Notes: generated from the letters alone by a model not told the origin. A stretch of 64,000 bases of DNA from Lichenostomus cassidix (GCA_008360975.2 CM039180.1:9453122-9517121), one strand, 5' to 3'; shown: positions 22,956 through 38,147, counted from the first letter of the stretch. Numbers and translations: made by a program.

Positions 22956-25900
22956 ATGTCCCTGTACCTGTGGCGATGGTAAATGCAAATTATTTGAATC
23001 CACATAGAATTTTTCTGTTTTACATACCTTATGATGTAAATTGTGAAAGGACAAGTTTTTTTGTTTGTTTGTTTCCCTCCTAGGTATTTATGTTGAAGCC
23101 TCACAATTAACAAATCCTATACGTTTACATTTTATTAAGTATGAAAATTCATCTGAAAACATCACAACAGATATTAATCATAAAAGATGAAATTTCATTG
23201 AAGTAAATCAGCATTATAGAGGTTCTTGCCATCTTTCATTTTGCAGTGATGCTATTTTCAGAACTGCATTGCTCATACCCTGCAAAATGATTTTATCCAA
23301 GAATTCAGCTGCTAGAAAGAGAGCTGGAGCTTGGCAGCACATTAGCCTGAAATGTATTCATTGTTAAATGAAGGCCTGTTGTACAGATCTTAAAAATATT
23401 TATCTAGCAGAGCATTTTAAATTGATGGAAGCATGGTCAAATTCTTCCTGCTTTAATGTTTTGTAACAAAGAAACAACCCAGACTCTAGCTGCCCACTGG
23501 TGACTGTGATCTGACATGTTTGTGCTTTGATCCTTCCTTGCCTTCTGCGAGAATCCTGTATCCAAGGTAGTCTTATCTTCTAGACCAACATTTGGCTTAA
23601 ACCTCTGTGAGATAGGGATTGCACTTTAGAGTCATTTTAGCAGAGAAAAATGACTCATTCTCTCTGTTGCTGACCATGGTAGAAGTAGAATTGAGCCCCA
23701 GATTGTTTTGTACTTCTTTGCAGCAATACCTGGGCTTTTGATCCCCGTATGCTTGGGCTGCATGTCGTGTTTAGAGGGCTCATAAAGACCTTTGTGACAA
23801 AAGGTGATATTTTTGATGGCAGAAAAGGTTGTTTTCTAGTGCCTTGTTAACATATTTCCTTTAACAGAAGAAAAGATTTACCAGGAAACAACACTGGAAT
23901 AAATTTAATGGACCATAGCTACAATTTGGCAAAGTCAGACACCGTAATTAATTTACGTCTTTTGCAAATGCTGAATCAGCTTTCTTGATGGAAAGAATGA
24001 CAGCTCAGTGTCTGTGGTGTCCTGGATAAAAACCCCATACCAGCACCTTGAAAATGCACAGAATACAAGAAGTACAAAGCAATAACTGCATTTGTGCCCC
24101 CAGCCCTGGGCAGTGCCTGTGTGTTCTGTCTTGGAGCACTCAGCTCATTCCTGCGTCAGCTTTTTCATTCCCCTTACAGCTGCTGCAAGACAGGTATCAA
24201 TGAATACTTAAATGATTTGCATTTGAGATTACAGCTCTGATTTATCTCTCTTGCTAAATCAATTAAATAGCTTTATCCCACTCAACTGTCCTCAAACAAG
24301 TATAGGGCTATGCTCGGCTCTGTAGGATCAGACCAAGAGCTGAGTTTTGTATCAGCTGTGCCATTGCCTACTGTAGCAAATTGGTCACTGCTGCTAGGGG
24401 CAGTTATGATTCTTCTTTCCCTCCTGATTTCTGATAGTAAAAGAGAACTGGATTCAATATTGTTTGCAGAATATGATTTTTATGTTATGCAGTACTGTGT
24501 AATGCACATGAGTGGTGCTGCAGGAGCAGCTCACATTTAAGGTGGAAACACCTAATGCGGATAGTGAAATTACTGTCAACTGCACTTCTACTTCAGTAAT
24601 GTTGTGTATTCTCCAATTAGGGCCAGACTGTGCTGCTTGTCCCCTGGAATGAAGAAGTCCCATTGATACTCTCAGAAAAATCCGTGCAAGAGTGAAGATT
24701 TTCAAAATATACTTCAGCACCCTTTAATAGCTAAAATTAATGGCATGTGCCTGCAGCTGTTCAGCTCAAGAGGGCTTTTGCTTTTCCTTCTCCACTGCTT
24801 TCCAAACTATTTTTTGGCCTACTCTGCTTCTGAGAAAACTCAGTGTTTCACACCTTCCCTCCTTTCCTCCTTTCTTTCCAGACTTAGTAAGTTTTCAGGT
24901 TGAAATGGAAAATAGACTCTCACAGCCACCCTGTGACAGGAATATGGCACACTGTTTGGGAATGTTACTCTAATGATGGCAGGGAAAGGACCATGGTTTT
25001 TGCTTATGTCCCTCCTTACAATACCTTTCTCTGCATGCCAACAGCAAAATGATGATAAAGAGTGAATTTCTGTCCCTTGTATCTTTTTTTGCTATTTATT
25101 TACAAAGTTTCTAACAAGTTTATGAAAATGATTGACATTATTTTACATCAACAAATCAGCAAGCTTTTGCAGTTAATTACAGTAATTCAAAATCAGACTT
25201 TTTATACTCTGAGGCAGGCCTGAAATAACCATAGAATGTGAATGTGAAGTTGTAATATTGCTGACTATTGTAAAAAGTGATTGATTGGATTTTCACCCTC
25301 TTTCAAATACATTCTCATTCCCTCCCATTTGAGAGTTCAGTGGGGTAAGAACTATAGACTGATTTTGTAACAGATATTCTACATAGTGATTTAAGAATTT
25401 TTCTTTTTTTTTCTAATTTCCTTTGTTTCTCTAGGACCATGAATGTTCAGCCAGAAATGCAGAAATAAGATTTTTTAAAAGAAATGTGTCCTGTGGATCA
25501 TTTGAACTAAAAATAATTTTTGCACAGCCTTTATTATATGTAACATGGAGGCATATATTGGATTACAGGTGCTTTTTTTAGCATAAAATGCTTCAGTTTA
25601 AATCTGTGAGCAAATTCTCTGAAATTTATTCATTATAGTAAAATCAGATTCACTTTTGACCTGATTTGAGAAGTAAGAACACAAAGGAGTTGCTGAGTCC
25701 ACGGTCTAGTTTTTGTAGCAATCAGATGATAAATTATGTTCATTTTTATTTAAAAGATAAAAGCTAGACTTGATTCATCCAAACAGGAGTTGAGCTCAAG
25801 TGCTCCTATTTACCCTGTGCAGGTTCCCACCAGACTGGTCTAGAAGCTTAAAATGTTCCCAAGTGATAACTTTCTCGTCCTTATCTTTACTGGGATTTTT

Positions 25901-28900
25901 ATTATATTTTCATCGTATGGACTAAATGTTATTTAAAATAGGCATAAAAATAAAGTTCCAAAAGTTCTGTGGCTAAGGGTGGTGGCAGTACCAAAACCTA
26001 AATCAAGCCACGCCACTTTTCTCAATTGTCACTTTTAATACTGTGCTGCATTTTTCTTTATACACTAAGGTGGTCTTAAAAAAAAAAAAACAGTAAAAGG
26101 GAAGTTTTCTTCATTCTAGAAATGAGCAGAAATTTGCCACACTAGGTGTATGTTAACTCTTGATTAGAAATTCAAACCTTTTCCTTAGGAGGGAACTGAG
26201 TCACGGGAGCTGTTCTGTCTAAGATTATTGAAGTGAAATATTTTGCAGTCTGAAATGGATTAATTGAGTTATCAACACTGCAGGAAAGAGAAGAGTAATG
26301 AAAAAGACATGACACGAAGCACAAATTACAAAGTTAGGGATCTTACTATTCTTTCCCTGACTCTTACAGGTCACTCATATATAGATCCCATGTTCCATGA
26401 GACCAGTCAAAATGTTGAGGAATAAGTTCAACAGTCCACTAAAAGGCAATTTTTAATTAATGATATTCTGATGTGGACTAGTGATGAGAAAAATGGCTTT
26501 TTTGTAAATGGCTAAACAAAGCCTCACAGTAATCATTTTCCCCCAGTGTGGACTGAGGTAGTCTACCTGGTAGAAGTCTTGTGGATCCTAAATACAGCCC
26601 TGTACTGGGAGGCAATGCTCTTTACTTGGGGAATGCTCTGCCCTTAAAACTCTGTTTTGTGAGTTTAATCCAGAAATGTGATGGTTTCTCATGCAGATGT
26701 TAATGCAGAAGTTCCTTTTTTTTTTTTCCTCTTTGCAGTATATGGCAGTATTCTTTCCATTGATTGAATTAGATTAAAATATAAAAGATAACATACTATT
26801 CTTTGGTAAGTAGAGTAATTTCTGCAGATATTATTGAATGTCCATTTTTTTCTGTTCACCTCACTTGTAATTTTATTCTTTTTATATGTGGGTGTAACAA
26901 GTTCTTTAGAATTTTTCAGAGGTAGGTTAAAGTGAAGAATGGTACATGTTGGAATTGAGACTAAGGGTAGTGAGCAATATGCCTTCTTGCTCTCTCATCT
27001 TCTGTGGAAAGTATCCTGCGTTAGGTTGGTTAGCTGTGTGTGTTTTTTTTTTAATGCAGGAAGTGTTTCTTGATCTGAGACTTTCCTCAGAAATGAATTC
27101 AGTGGCACCAATTTTGAAAGGAGAAAAAAAAAAAAAAGAAGAGGTGATAGACTTTTTAATTTACTTTTATTTAATCACAAATATTTTGTTTTCTGTGAGG
27201 TACATCCTGGATTGTGTACACCATGGATGAGTTTTTATCATTAAATGCCTGTCTTTATTAGTATCTGCCTCCCTCTATCTGCCTTGCCTTATTTCTTAAG
27301 TTTTGTACCTTAGTTTTCCATATTAATTTCTCTCAGTAATGTAGGAAACTTTAGTATCTTACCATTTAGTCAGGCAAGGGTTTATTGTCAAGATTAATTT
27401 GTTAGCTAATGCCTCTAAAGCCTTCTGTAGTTGAAAAGTGTTGTTAAGCTGTTAAACCTAATTTATTAAGATGTGTGTTTGCTATATTCCCACGTTACCT
27501 CAGAAACTGGCATGACCAAACCGTTCCTGGATGGATGGTACCCTGGGTTTGCCTGGTTCTCAAAGGGATTTTTAATAGAATCTTAGCAGAAAAGGTACCA
27601 TCATATCTGCTTCTTTTGGTAACTTGTGATCTGGGGATCTGGAAGAAGTTAATCCCCAAGATCTGTACTTCTTGGATGTACACAGATTGCGAAACATAAG
27701 CTTAACAGCATTTTTAGAAACTAACAGGAGTCAGCAAAAATCGGCAGACAGTATGGTGAAGAGAAGCCAGCGAGTGACTCATGCCTACAGTGTGCTCCTT
27801 GCACTCCTTTGCCAGTCGTGGTTCTCACTGTGGAAAGCACTGGGAGCTGTGCATCCTGGGATTTTCTGACATTTGTACTGTGAATATTCCATACTTGGAA
27901 AAGAGACAATAGTCAGATACAATAGTAGCCAAGGGTTCATGACACAAATTCATTAATGTGATCTGTTTCTTCTTTTGCAGTGCAGGCTGCTGCTGGTTTT
28001 ATTCCATTTCTAAAATGGGAATGACATCCAAATTGTCATCCTGCTTGATTCAATGTGTTTAATAACGCAAGGCGTCCTGTTTCTGTGAGAAAGATGCTAA
28101 GAAAAGTACATAATTTTTTCAGTTTACAGACTAGTAGCGTGCCTAAGATGATCATCAGCAATCACTAATTACCTGACAATCACCAAGACTCTTAAGACTT
28201 CAAGCAGGAGTAACATAGTGTTCATTGCAATTATTTTTGTTTGCTACAGACAGTAGCAACAGAAGTGTAGTCCTTACCAATTTTTTTTTGTTATTTATCA
28301 AGGCACTTTTATTGCTTTAGCATCTTCTTGATTAGACTTTTTTTCTGTTGTGAACATATTTTAGATTATGTGGTAAAGTTATAAGCTGGGAGAGACTCAC
28401 TAATATGTGCAGGAACATGTCTTAAGGAGATTTTCCTATAATATACACATGGGGAAAAGGTTTGCGGTAATTGAAGGCAGAATGTGGTCTCTTTTGACTG
28501 ATTAGAAATACATGAGGGATTTGTGCATGACTAAGAGTATGTCTAGGATACACTCTAAATGTCTTTGGAAATGGTTGGGTACCCAATTTCATCCTTCTTT
28601 GCACCAGTGTAATTTCAGCATAATGAGTATCAGTCCTGTATCATTTAAATCCTGAGTGCAAGGATGAATCCACATAAAATAATTTCTGATTAAACACACA
28701 CAGGTTTCATTGCAACAGAATGAGTCATCACTGTCAAGGCCTGATTGTGAAAATTACATAAAATAAAATGTAATACATGATTGTATTAGGCTTTGCAGCG
28801 GGGAATAGTAAGATATCCCAAGGAAACCATGTGTGATATCAGATGTGGTCATTTGTCTTCCTTTTAAATGATAAGCTCTGACACCACTTCATTGTCTGTG

Positions 28901-31900
28901 CCCCACTGAGCAAGTGTCCATGTAAAAAAGAAGTTCTTAATTGCCGGAAGGCACTGAGAAATGTTCCCCCAGATTAGGAACAAACATGATTTTATTACAT
29001 AAAAGTGTGGAATTGTAAGGAAGAAATACTTTCCTTTTCGAAGCACTGCAATGTCTAGTAATGTTCAGGATAACTCCAACTGGCTTTTGCAAATGTATTT
29101 TTCTGTAGTGTTGTTTTTTTGTTGGTTTTTTCTTTTTTCCTTCTTAAGCAATTAATTCTAGAACTTAATCTGGAATGGTAAGAATGATAGAAGTAATTTA
29201 ATTTAACCCCTCATTATGCACAACTGAGTAATTCATTCATCTTTGTGTATGAAGTCTTGCGTTTTCAGCTAATTAGAATTAAAATTGGCAAGAAATTTAC
29301 AGACTAACTTTGTATTTGTTTCCAGTGAAGCTGGATTTACTCTGGAAGATGATACTGATGTTTTTTGTGGGGACATGAGGTGAAATTCTGATATGATAGC
29401 TACTTTGCTAATAGAAGCACTTGGCCAGTGTCTTTATTCATCTTCTATATATGTTCCTTGTATAGATACACTCTCCCAGTCTGCAAAATTAAAATTAAAC
29501 ATACCCGTCACTTCTTTGCATGGATGGTGAGAGTTACAGTTAACAAATGACCATAAAGAATATTGTATGGATGTATGGAGCAATAATTTGCTTGCAGGTA
29601 TTTTATTGATAGCAGTTTTTCCTCTCATAACTCCATTTATTGATAGAATAAAGTACTTTATGACCTGCAAGGTAGTTTTGCCCAAACATGCTCTGTTATT
29701 CTTGCAGGTATCTGTGCTTCCACAAACACATTATGTATTCATTAGTGATGCTTTCAGCCTTGCAAATTCAGGTTAAACATTGATGATTAAATATTTTGTT
29801 CCACACATCTCATTAACTGGGGCTCTATTTCTTTTTAGTGTATAGTATTCTACTCTACAATTGTCCCATTACTCTCTGTGGGAATTATGTGTTTATAAAA
29901 TAAAATGATGATTAGTATTTTAAAAAATCCTTAAAAAAAACCTTAAAAAAATTTAAGAGTTATCCAGGTGTAAAGCTTGAAAACTAGGAGTAGCAAGATA
30001 AGAAACTGCCTTAAACCTTAAATTGTTTTCCTTAGAATATCTTTGTTGTGATCCTGTCTTCAGTAACAAAACCAGCTGTTTTTTTTTCCTACTGGAAACA
30101 CCTTTCATTGAGAATATTACTAAAATGCAACCCCACTGTAACATTGGTGGATTTTGTAGATAACTTTGGTAAAGCTGCAAAGGACATGCCTTGTCTCTAG
30201 TAATGTGAAACTAATAGTAATTGCCACTGTGTGGAGAGAGGACAGAAGAATCTGCCTTTGTAACTGAAAGTAAACTATTAGCCAAAAGCTATGGTAAGGA
30301 TATCCTATTCAAAGAGATAATTTGAGATGTTTGGATTTTTTGTATTTCTAGGACCTTGTTTCACTGCAGAAACAGAGATTGCTGGTTACTGCCATGTTTT
30401 TTAAGCTGGGCAGCCTCAATAATTGGTACATCCTTTCACTGGGCAGGAATTATTTTCTAGCTAGGATTTTCCCTGAAAAGTAACAAACAGGAAATATTAG
30501 CAATACACAAGAGAAATACTTGCTGTTCTAGTTACCTACCTGGCTGAAAAAAAATCACACTTATTTTGTGTTTAGCTCTGTGGTTAATTGTGTGGTGATT
30601 TTGTGAGCAACCATATCCAAATTTAACAGATTTCAATGCTTCACATTTTAGATTTCTCGTGTACCAGTTCCAGATTTCCTACACTGATACTTAGGGATGT
30701 GTATTTGGATAGAACTTAGTTAAGGCTTTCTTAATGGTCAGATTGGTCAGATTGATAACCTTCAAACCAGGATAATGTGCAATATCACTCAAAGACTGCA
30801 TAAAATAAAGCAGTTCTTCATTACCTATAACAAAACATTCCCACAATGTCTGCAAAGTAATAAGCTATTTTTTCTTAAAACAAACAAAGAAACAGAAAAA
30901 CCCAACCAAAAACCCCACAAAAATTGCAGTATTTTAAATGTATTTTATTCCAAAGTTCTTAAACAAGTATTTGGTAGGCAAATCTAGGCTGCATGAGGTA
31001 CGCAGTTTTGTTTGTTGCTGTGAAATAGAGCTTCTAATTCAACAGTAATTTAGATGGATTCAGTTTGTGGTTTGTTACTATGTGATTTGACACAGACAAA
31101 CACTCTCCATGCAACATTTCTTTCACCTGGGAAAATTGGATAATGAACTAATGAAGGTTTTCTTGGCTGATAATGCTGTCTGTTTTCAGAACGCAGCAAT
31201 TACACAATCTTTTTAGCACTCAGTGTCTATCTAAACAAAATCAATGTAAAAATAAGGGCTATTTACTGTGAAGTATCGTTATTCTACATTGTTTGGGTCG
31301 TTCTCTGAGAATCTGAAATGATATTGAAATGATACAGTAAAAAAATAAATCTCGGAAGCTTTAAAGCCAGCAGTCTAATGGCCATCTGATTTTTCTCTCA
31401 GCTCAAGTACTTCACCTCTACTTGTCTGCCTCCATACAAATGTAATGCTTATCATTGGTGCTTACCTTTTGTTTTTAGAAGAAAAGCTCAATTCTATGCA
31501 TCTCAAAACTAGACCTGATTTGAATTTACATAGTTTCAGAGTTGTAAGTTGGGACTGGATTAAAGCTTCTAAACCATTTATTTACAACAATATGGGAGTT
31601 TTGCAGTTTGGGTTTCTTATCCTTACCCATTTTTCTCCTTCATCAGTGAATTCTTCAGAAAGGCAAAGAGAATTGATTGGACAGTGCTTTCAAATGTAAT
31701 ATGCTGTGTAAGTGCTGATTTTTTCTATTACATATCAAAGCAGAATAAAGGTCTGAATTCTTATTGCTATTAAAAGTATGGTAAAGATGAAGGCATATTC
31801 AGGCCATCAGCTACTTCATAGACTTTAGCCTGCAAATTAAGGTAAGGAAAATTCAGATTAAATATACAAAATGCCTTGATATTACAACTAAGTATCTTGT

Positions 31901-32289
31901 GGATCAATTTGTTAAAAGTTATCATGGTGCTTCTGAAATGTTAAGCTTCTAAATTTGTATTGAAGAGAAAGCTGAAAGAGCAGAAGCTCCCGTCTGTATT
32001 ACTTGGGAGCTGGACAGTACTTTTTCCATTTCCCAACTTTTATATTTTCAACTGTTACATTTTTTAAAAAGAAAAAACATCAAAAACTGTTTCATTTTTA
32101 AGTTCACTTGAAAGGTCTAAGTATTGAATGGTGTCATAATATGAGATGAAATAGAATATTTCTACTGTAGGCTTTCAGATTTTTTGATCCAGTGCCAATT
32201 TATTTAGTTCATCTGAAGAAATTTTTAGTTAATTACTCTGATAAAACATATTCCCTGGAAACATTTCAGGTCAGTGTGGATGGGGGTCT

Positions 32290-32391
32290 GTGCCATCTGA
32301 TCTAGTTAAAGATGTCCCTGTCCATTGTAGGAAGTTGGACTAGATGGCCTTTAAAAGTCCCTTCTGACCCAAACTACTTTATGATTCTATG
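32290..32391 (+). repeat. CR1 LINE 3' end, sense
   Basis: Contains AAAGATGTCCCTGTCCATTG, GTTGGACTAGATGGCC, TTTAAAAGTCCCTTCTGACC and CAAACTACTTTATGATTCTATG. This is the last ~100 bp of a CR1 element in + orientation, ending at the typical terminal ATGATTCTATG. It is severely 5' truncated. It is the only CR1 copy I recognise within the intron. Confidence 0.93.
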
Positions 32392-33450
32392 TGGTTTTAC
32401 ATTATTTCTGAATTCTTCTTTAAGTAGAAGATTTGTGGATTGTTTTAAAGGCTTCTGTACATGCTATCTTTGTTGCCAGTCTACTCTGGAGAAATACGGT
32501 GAGGTTGTCTAGCTTTCACTTTTGTATTAGGTAATACCTTTTAATTATATTATTAAGCTTGACCTTTTCTGTTCTCATGCAGTGGAACAAAATAATACTA
32601 AAGGTCCATGGAAATGCTCTGTAACCACTGTTTTCTGAGTGGTGGTAAAAGAAGTTAAAAAAACCAGTAGAAATTATGTATAGAATATAATCTGTTGCAT
32701 CAGTTATTATATCTCTGCATTTCTGAATCTATTTTCTAATACGGCTGAATCTGTTGTGTACAGTTCAGTTTGACACATGTGCATGAAGTATGTCTGGCTA
32801 GGTGATTGGGGTTTCCTGTACACAGATCTGAAACAGCAGCACTGCATGCATTGAGTATGTTTGTCTCTGTTCTTACTAATCTCCAAACAGGGAACAGTTC
32901 CTGTATCACTACAGATTCTGTGTGACAGAAACTTATGAGAATGAGGCAGAGATCCTTGGACAGAAGGTTTGTCAGGGAAACAGCATTCTCAGTAATGATA
33001 AAGCAATATATTTTATGTCTCTTGAGGGTTTTCCCTAACAATACCTGTAGAGGAATAAGTAATGGCAGGGGTAGTGTTGTGTATACTAATGTGTGTGCAT
33101 GTCTAACATGACACAAGACAGCCAAATCTTTCTATAATTTTTTTCTCCTATGTGTTCATTGCAGTTATCAATATAGGAGAGACATGGCTTAGCACCCGGG
33201 AGAATGGTATAATGTCTGTCATAGATGACACCATTAGTCACAGGTAGGACAGAGAAATAGTTTGCCCAATATTTAGTACAATGCTCTTAGTGTTTTGTAA
33301 ATGTATGTTGTCATCCTTTAGGACTTCATAAAACTTCATAGATCTCTCTCTTACCATTCTTAGCCTGCAGTTGTTTTTGTACATGAATATTTCTGAACAG
33401 CCAGGCTATGCGAGAGATAGAAAAAAAATACTTGTTGGACTGGTCACAGC

Positions 33451-33484
33451 TAATTTATTAAAGGACCTAATTTATTAAAGGAGC
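33451..33484. repeat. 17-bp tandem duplication
   Basis: TAATTTATTAAAGGACC is followed directly by TAATTTATTAAAGGAGC, two adjacent copies differing at one base. It is probably a slippage or local duplication event. Confidence 0.85.
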
Positions 33485-36400
33485 TAGACACATTTTTTTA
33501 CAGTACACCTAGTATGGTCCTGTTTCATCTTCAGACTATGATCAGTTGAAGAGGCTTAAATTTCTGTATCTCAGCTTCAATGAATTGTTGACAGCTATTC
33601 AGGCTCACATCCTATGTATGAGTACCCCAAAATCCATTGGTTTTGATGGGAGTAGCATGCGATATGTTGTAATTTTTGATACAAGTTTTGCTGTATTTCT
33701 CTCTGCTGGCACTGTTACTGAGAATATACAGTAGTATTATACTTTCCCATTATGATATATGAGATAACTAACAGGATACTCTTAACTGCAGAATTATGAA
33801 AGATTGAATATTAATCTATATGACCTTCAAAGAAAAAAGTCAAAAGCACAAAGAAAAGTTTTTCAAAAAATAAACTGTACTTCAAACCTAAATTTATGAA
33901 GTCCTTTTATCAGCAGCTAGTGACTGTGTGACCTTAGGTGTATGACATGGTTATCTCTGCCTTAGCTAATTGGTGTGCACCACATGTCATTGCCACTCTG
34001 CACCATGTCAGGCACAACTCCTTGCTCTGAATCTGATTTCCCCCAAGTGTTGAGTCATTTAATCCTCTGCCTTTTAAATTATGAGGGAAATGCATGGATG
34101 TAGATGGCAGAATTCATGTTGACACCAGGAAACCGGTAATTTTACCCTATACAGTCTGAAATTATTCCTGTGCCATTAAGGTACATGGAACTACTGTTTG
34201 TGTGTGAGGGTCATACACAGATTTCCTCTGCGAGCCTTTAGCTCCTTGTAGAGCTGAATGTAAGTTCATTATCTTCCATGTGTTTTTGTATTCCTTTGCC
34301 TCTTGCCTCTGTGTAATTAAAGTTAATATCTACATAAACATTAGGTATGTACACTCAGCAGATAAGTGTAACTACTGACTAGTGGTTAAAACTAGCTGGT
34401 AGGCAAATAATTAGGGTTACTTTTGAGAGGATTCAGAGGTATTTCTGCAGTTGCTGTCCATGCTGTGTCCAAACTGAAACATCCACATTTGTGAGTATTT
34501 AAAATCTTCCATGAGGACTGAGCATTTTCTCCCACTCCTACACCCACATCATTAATTTTTAACAAATAAATATGGATTTCATCTGCTATTGATGGGAAAA
34601 AAAGGTTGTTTAGTTTGTTTTCTGAGAATATAATAGTTACTGAAGCATAAATTAAGCTTGGCCAGCAATAGATATAGTTTGTTGAACACTGGGGAATATT
34701 TAAAAGCCATTTGGTTTCCTTCTTGTGAAAAAAAACCAACAAAAAAAAAACAACCCAGGCTGAATCAGATATTGTTTAAAAGGTTACTTGGATTGTTATG
34801 AGTCAGGGAAGGCGGAGTGACGTTTGGTTTCTTTGTTTAGGAATTGCCATGTAGAATTTAGAAAGGGATGTATGTGTAAAAATAGCATGATTTTCTCTAC
34901 TTCCCAGCAGTGCTATTTCTTTATCCCTAATCTGTGAAAACCCAAATATTTCTGTTTACTGGGAGATCAAAAATTTGAAAGGAGTAGTACATCTGAGGTG
35001 GGAGGAAGGTAGCATTCATGCATTGAAAGTAAGTTCCTGCTACAGCTGGATGTCTTTTCAGTTGAAATGCATACTATTATTCTGTTTAAAACAAAGAAAA
35101 CAATCTGAAGCCTTTGCTGTAGCATTGTTTTATTAATTGGTTGCACAGTGTTATTTAAAGAAATTTCTTCTGTTATGTTCATGTATGTATCTGATTCATC
35201 AATTCAGAAAGAAGTGCTGTCAGATTAGCAGAGGAGCATCCTGGATTCAGACAGATGCCAATCACAGCTGGAAAGCCCATTTCCAGTGACACTGCTAGGC
35301 ACAGGGATAGAGATTCACAGTTCCCTTTGGAATGCAAATGTTGCTGCAAAGGCCTCAGGCTTTTGGCTAAGGAGCAGCAGGGAAAGAGATCCACCTGAGG
35401 AGCCCAGGTTTGACACAGTTGGATTGCATCCAGCCTGGAGTATCGCTGTGCCTTCCTCTAGAACTGGAGTTGCTGATAACTAATGAGGTCTGTCCCCTGT
35501 TCCGAGTGCTTGCTGACAGCATGTCACAGAGCAGTGGTGTAATATAAATAATAAGATTTTGCTCTGTTTTCTTTATTGCTCTTTGTTGCTTATATTTTTA
35601 GCTGCTTGCTGCAAGAGAAGGGTCTCTGGATTGCTTGCTCTGGTGCACACACTTTCTCTTTTTTTGCTGGCTGTCTCTCTCTGTCTCTTGACAGGTGTAA
35701 GGAGGATCCTAAATATAGAAGCCACCCGTCACTTGGCTTCAGCAATCAGCAAGCACTGATTTAGTATTTCTCTTAACTAGCTAAGCTCCAGAAGGGTGTT
35801 TCTTTTAAACCTTTATCAATTTATTCAACTGCAGGCTTTTCTGAAAATTACTAACAAACCAGGTTATCCTATAGCATGAAGAATACAATTAGCAGGCATG
35901 TTTCAGAAATGATGGTTGTCAAGAATGGCTCTTGCATTGGAAAGGAGAAAAAATGCTTTTTAAAGAACTCCCTTGTTTCAGTTAATATTGCAGTATCTCA
36001 TTGGGGAAAACTGAGACTGGGTTAAGTACAGTCTCCAGTTTTTAGACAAACACACTTTCAGATGTGAGTAGCTGAACACTTTCCTATGAATTTTTCCTTT
36101 TGGGAAGAAACTTTAATGGAAATTTACTGTTTAGCTGGGATTTATTTTGCTATACACAGAAATCAGGCATGTGGTGAGAAATGGAGGTGTCCTGGTACTG
36201 AGTATTTATAGTGCTCAATAAAAGTATTTTTAACATAGAGTAATATCTTAATGTTCCTTTTTTTATCTGCAGTTGAGGTCAGTACAAAAATACCAATTCT
36301 TAAAAATTAATTGGCAAACTTAATAGATTAACACTGCAAAAAGTTTTAATTAGGATATTTTGGGAAAAAAAAAAAGCTGCAACACTATTGAAGACAACTT

Positions 36401-38067
36401 ACACATTTTCTGTTAGTTTGTAGGCAGGCATCTCAAATTCTTTCTCTTCCTTGTGACCAGATGCCATTAATATTCATAGAAATTTTTCACAGCCTACAGA
36501 GGAGATCCTAAATTTCAGTACCTAATTGTGACAAGTGAGTTGCATGTGATGAAGACCCTTTTGATACTGATGTGCTTTGATTCTTTTATGTTTTATGATT
36601 GTGATACACTTCTATTATTCTAATAAAATTCCAATATTCTAGTGTCTTAAACATTGTGTTAAACAGGGATACAAGAGAAGTCAGTGCCTTTATGTAGCTT
36701 AGAAAGGCAGTAGTACTTTTTTGTGATAGTTGTAGTGGTTACATGTGGTCTGTCTGGTTGTGAAAAATTCTGTAGCAAAATATAGCATATGTTTGTTATG
36801 CTTATGTAAGGTTTTATTTTTGGTAACCAGTGTTCCCTATACCCAGCCATGAGAAGCAACCTGTTTCTCTATTTCTTTTTTTACTGTTCTATAAATTGGT
36901 ATAATTTATTGGAAGCTTCTGCCATGTCTGGGACATCTGCTTCAGTGGTTGATGGAGCATGATTCAAACCCCAGAAAGAAGAGTGCTGCTAGGTGAAGCA
37001 GCAGGACTGGCCCAGAGAAAAGGAAAAATTGTGTAAGATAGAAGATGTTTCCAATAAGAGGATGCTTTTTCAGATTTGGCACAAGAAATTCTGGGATAAG
37101 TCTAATTCTCTTAATACAGATAATCTCAAGCTTTATACCTGAAAATCCAAACTGCATCTGATGTGCCTTCTGGGTGGAAGCTCTTTTACATTTCACAGAT
37201 CAGAATTTGAACTCACTGAAGCCTAGTAGTTTTGCTTATGAGCTTGAGCTTTTATGTTCAAGAAAAACTGATTATTCTTCAGTGTGAACTCATGCAATCT
37301 GTGACTTTTTAAAGGAGCAAACCACAGTTGCCATAAGCTGCTAATGCAGCTACCAGAGCTGTTACAGTTTGAGTGTAACCAGCAGTTACATGTGTAGACA
37401 AACACATCTTTGCTATGGTATGAGCCACCAAGCTGGAAGACAGAATTGCTTCTTTAAAACGGCTTGTGCATCTCATACCTAGAAGTTTATCCTCTCCAAA
37501 TTTACTTTTCACTGTAGGACTATGGTTTTTTTTAGCTTGCTAGAGACCTGGCTAGATTCCTTCTGCCTTTGGCACATCATTTACTGAATACAGTGGGAAG
37601 AACTTTTCTGCTGAATTTTATCTTACCAGCCTGGTGTTTACTAGACAGAAAAGGTGGTAGTCTCCTCTCATGAGCATTGTCACAACATGCAGGAGTGGTG
37701 TGTGGCTCTATGTCCACATGGCTGTTTTTTGCCTTTTATCCAGGGCAGAATCCACATACTTTAATTTCATCTTTGTGTTTTCATACTCCAGATACATTTT
37801 CTAAATAGAATAAAAAATTGAGTGGAAAGATTTTTCCATCAACCCCAAAAACATTAAATCAAGTCCATATTGGAATTATGTGAAAATATTTCCATTTTGT
37901 ATCTTCAGTCATAAAAAGCAAACAATAGTGCTTGTATAGGAAAACTCATACTAAAACAGCTCCCAGCAAAAGATAAGGAAAAAAAAAAGTTTAATTTGTA
38001 AGAGCTAGAAAACTATCTTTCTAATAAAAACACTTTTTAATCTGCTTTCCTACTTACCTGTCTGCCT

Positions 38068-38100
38068 GTGTGTCTATCTAAATATCTCTATCTCAATCTA

Positions 38101-38144
<44 letters not shown>
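38068..38144 (+). repeat. TATC tetranucleotide microsatellite
   Basis: A perfect core of 11 TATC units at 38101-38144 is preceded by imperfect TCTA/TCTG units from about 38068. The uninterrupted length suggests that it is polymorphic. Confidence 0.97.

Positions 38145-38147
<3 letters not shown>

Larger units (their letters stand above)
19081..32289. other. Intron 1 segment, no exon recognised
   Basis: About 13 kb of AT-rich intronic sequence. It contains an AATAAA plus A-tract at 21746-21781, a GT-rich tract at 22855-22955 and several polypyrimidine-AG acceptor-like sites (for example before 25435, 26739 and 27981). None of these is followed by an open frame matching CACNA2D1. A-tracts or T-tracts occur near 26077-26090, 26718-26730 and 27122-27135. 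No RNA gene or interspersed repeat recognised. Confidence 0.5.

Noticed and set aside
22730..23113. 127-codon minus-strand frame rich in Lys, Asn and His
   Set aside because: It is the complement of the GT-rich simple-sequence tract and its flanks; the composition explains the lack of stops.
25405..25470. Acceptor-like TTTCCTTTGTTTCTCTAG followed by GACCATGAATG
   Set aside because: The required phase meets TGA almost at once, and no matching coding similarity follows.
26700..26790. Strong polypyrimidine acceptor ending CTCTTTGCAG followed by TATATGG, considered as a CACNA2D1 exon 2 start
   Set aside because: Reading from the required phase hits a stop within eight codons, and the peptide does not resemble the conserved exon 2 segment.
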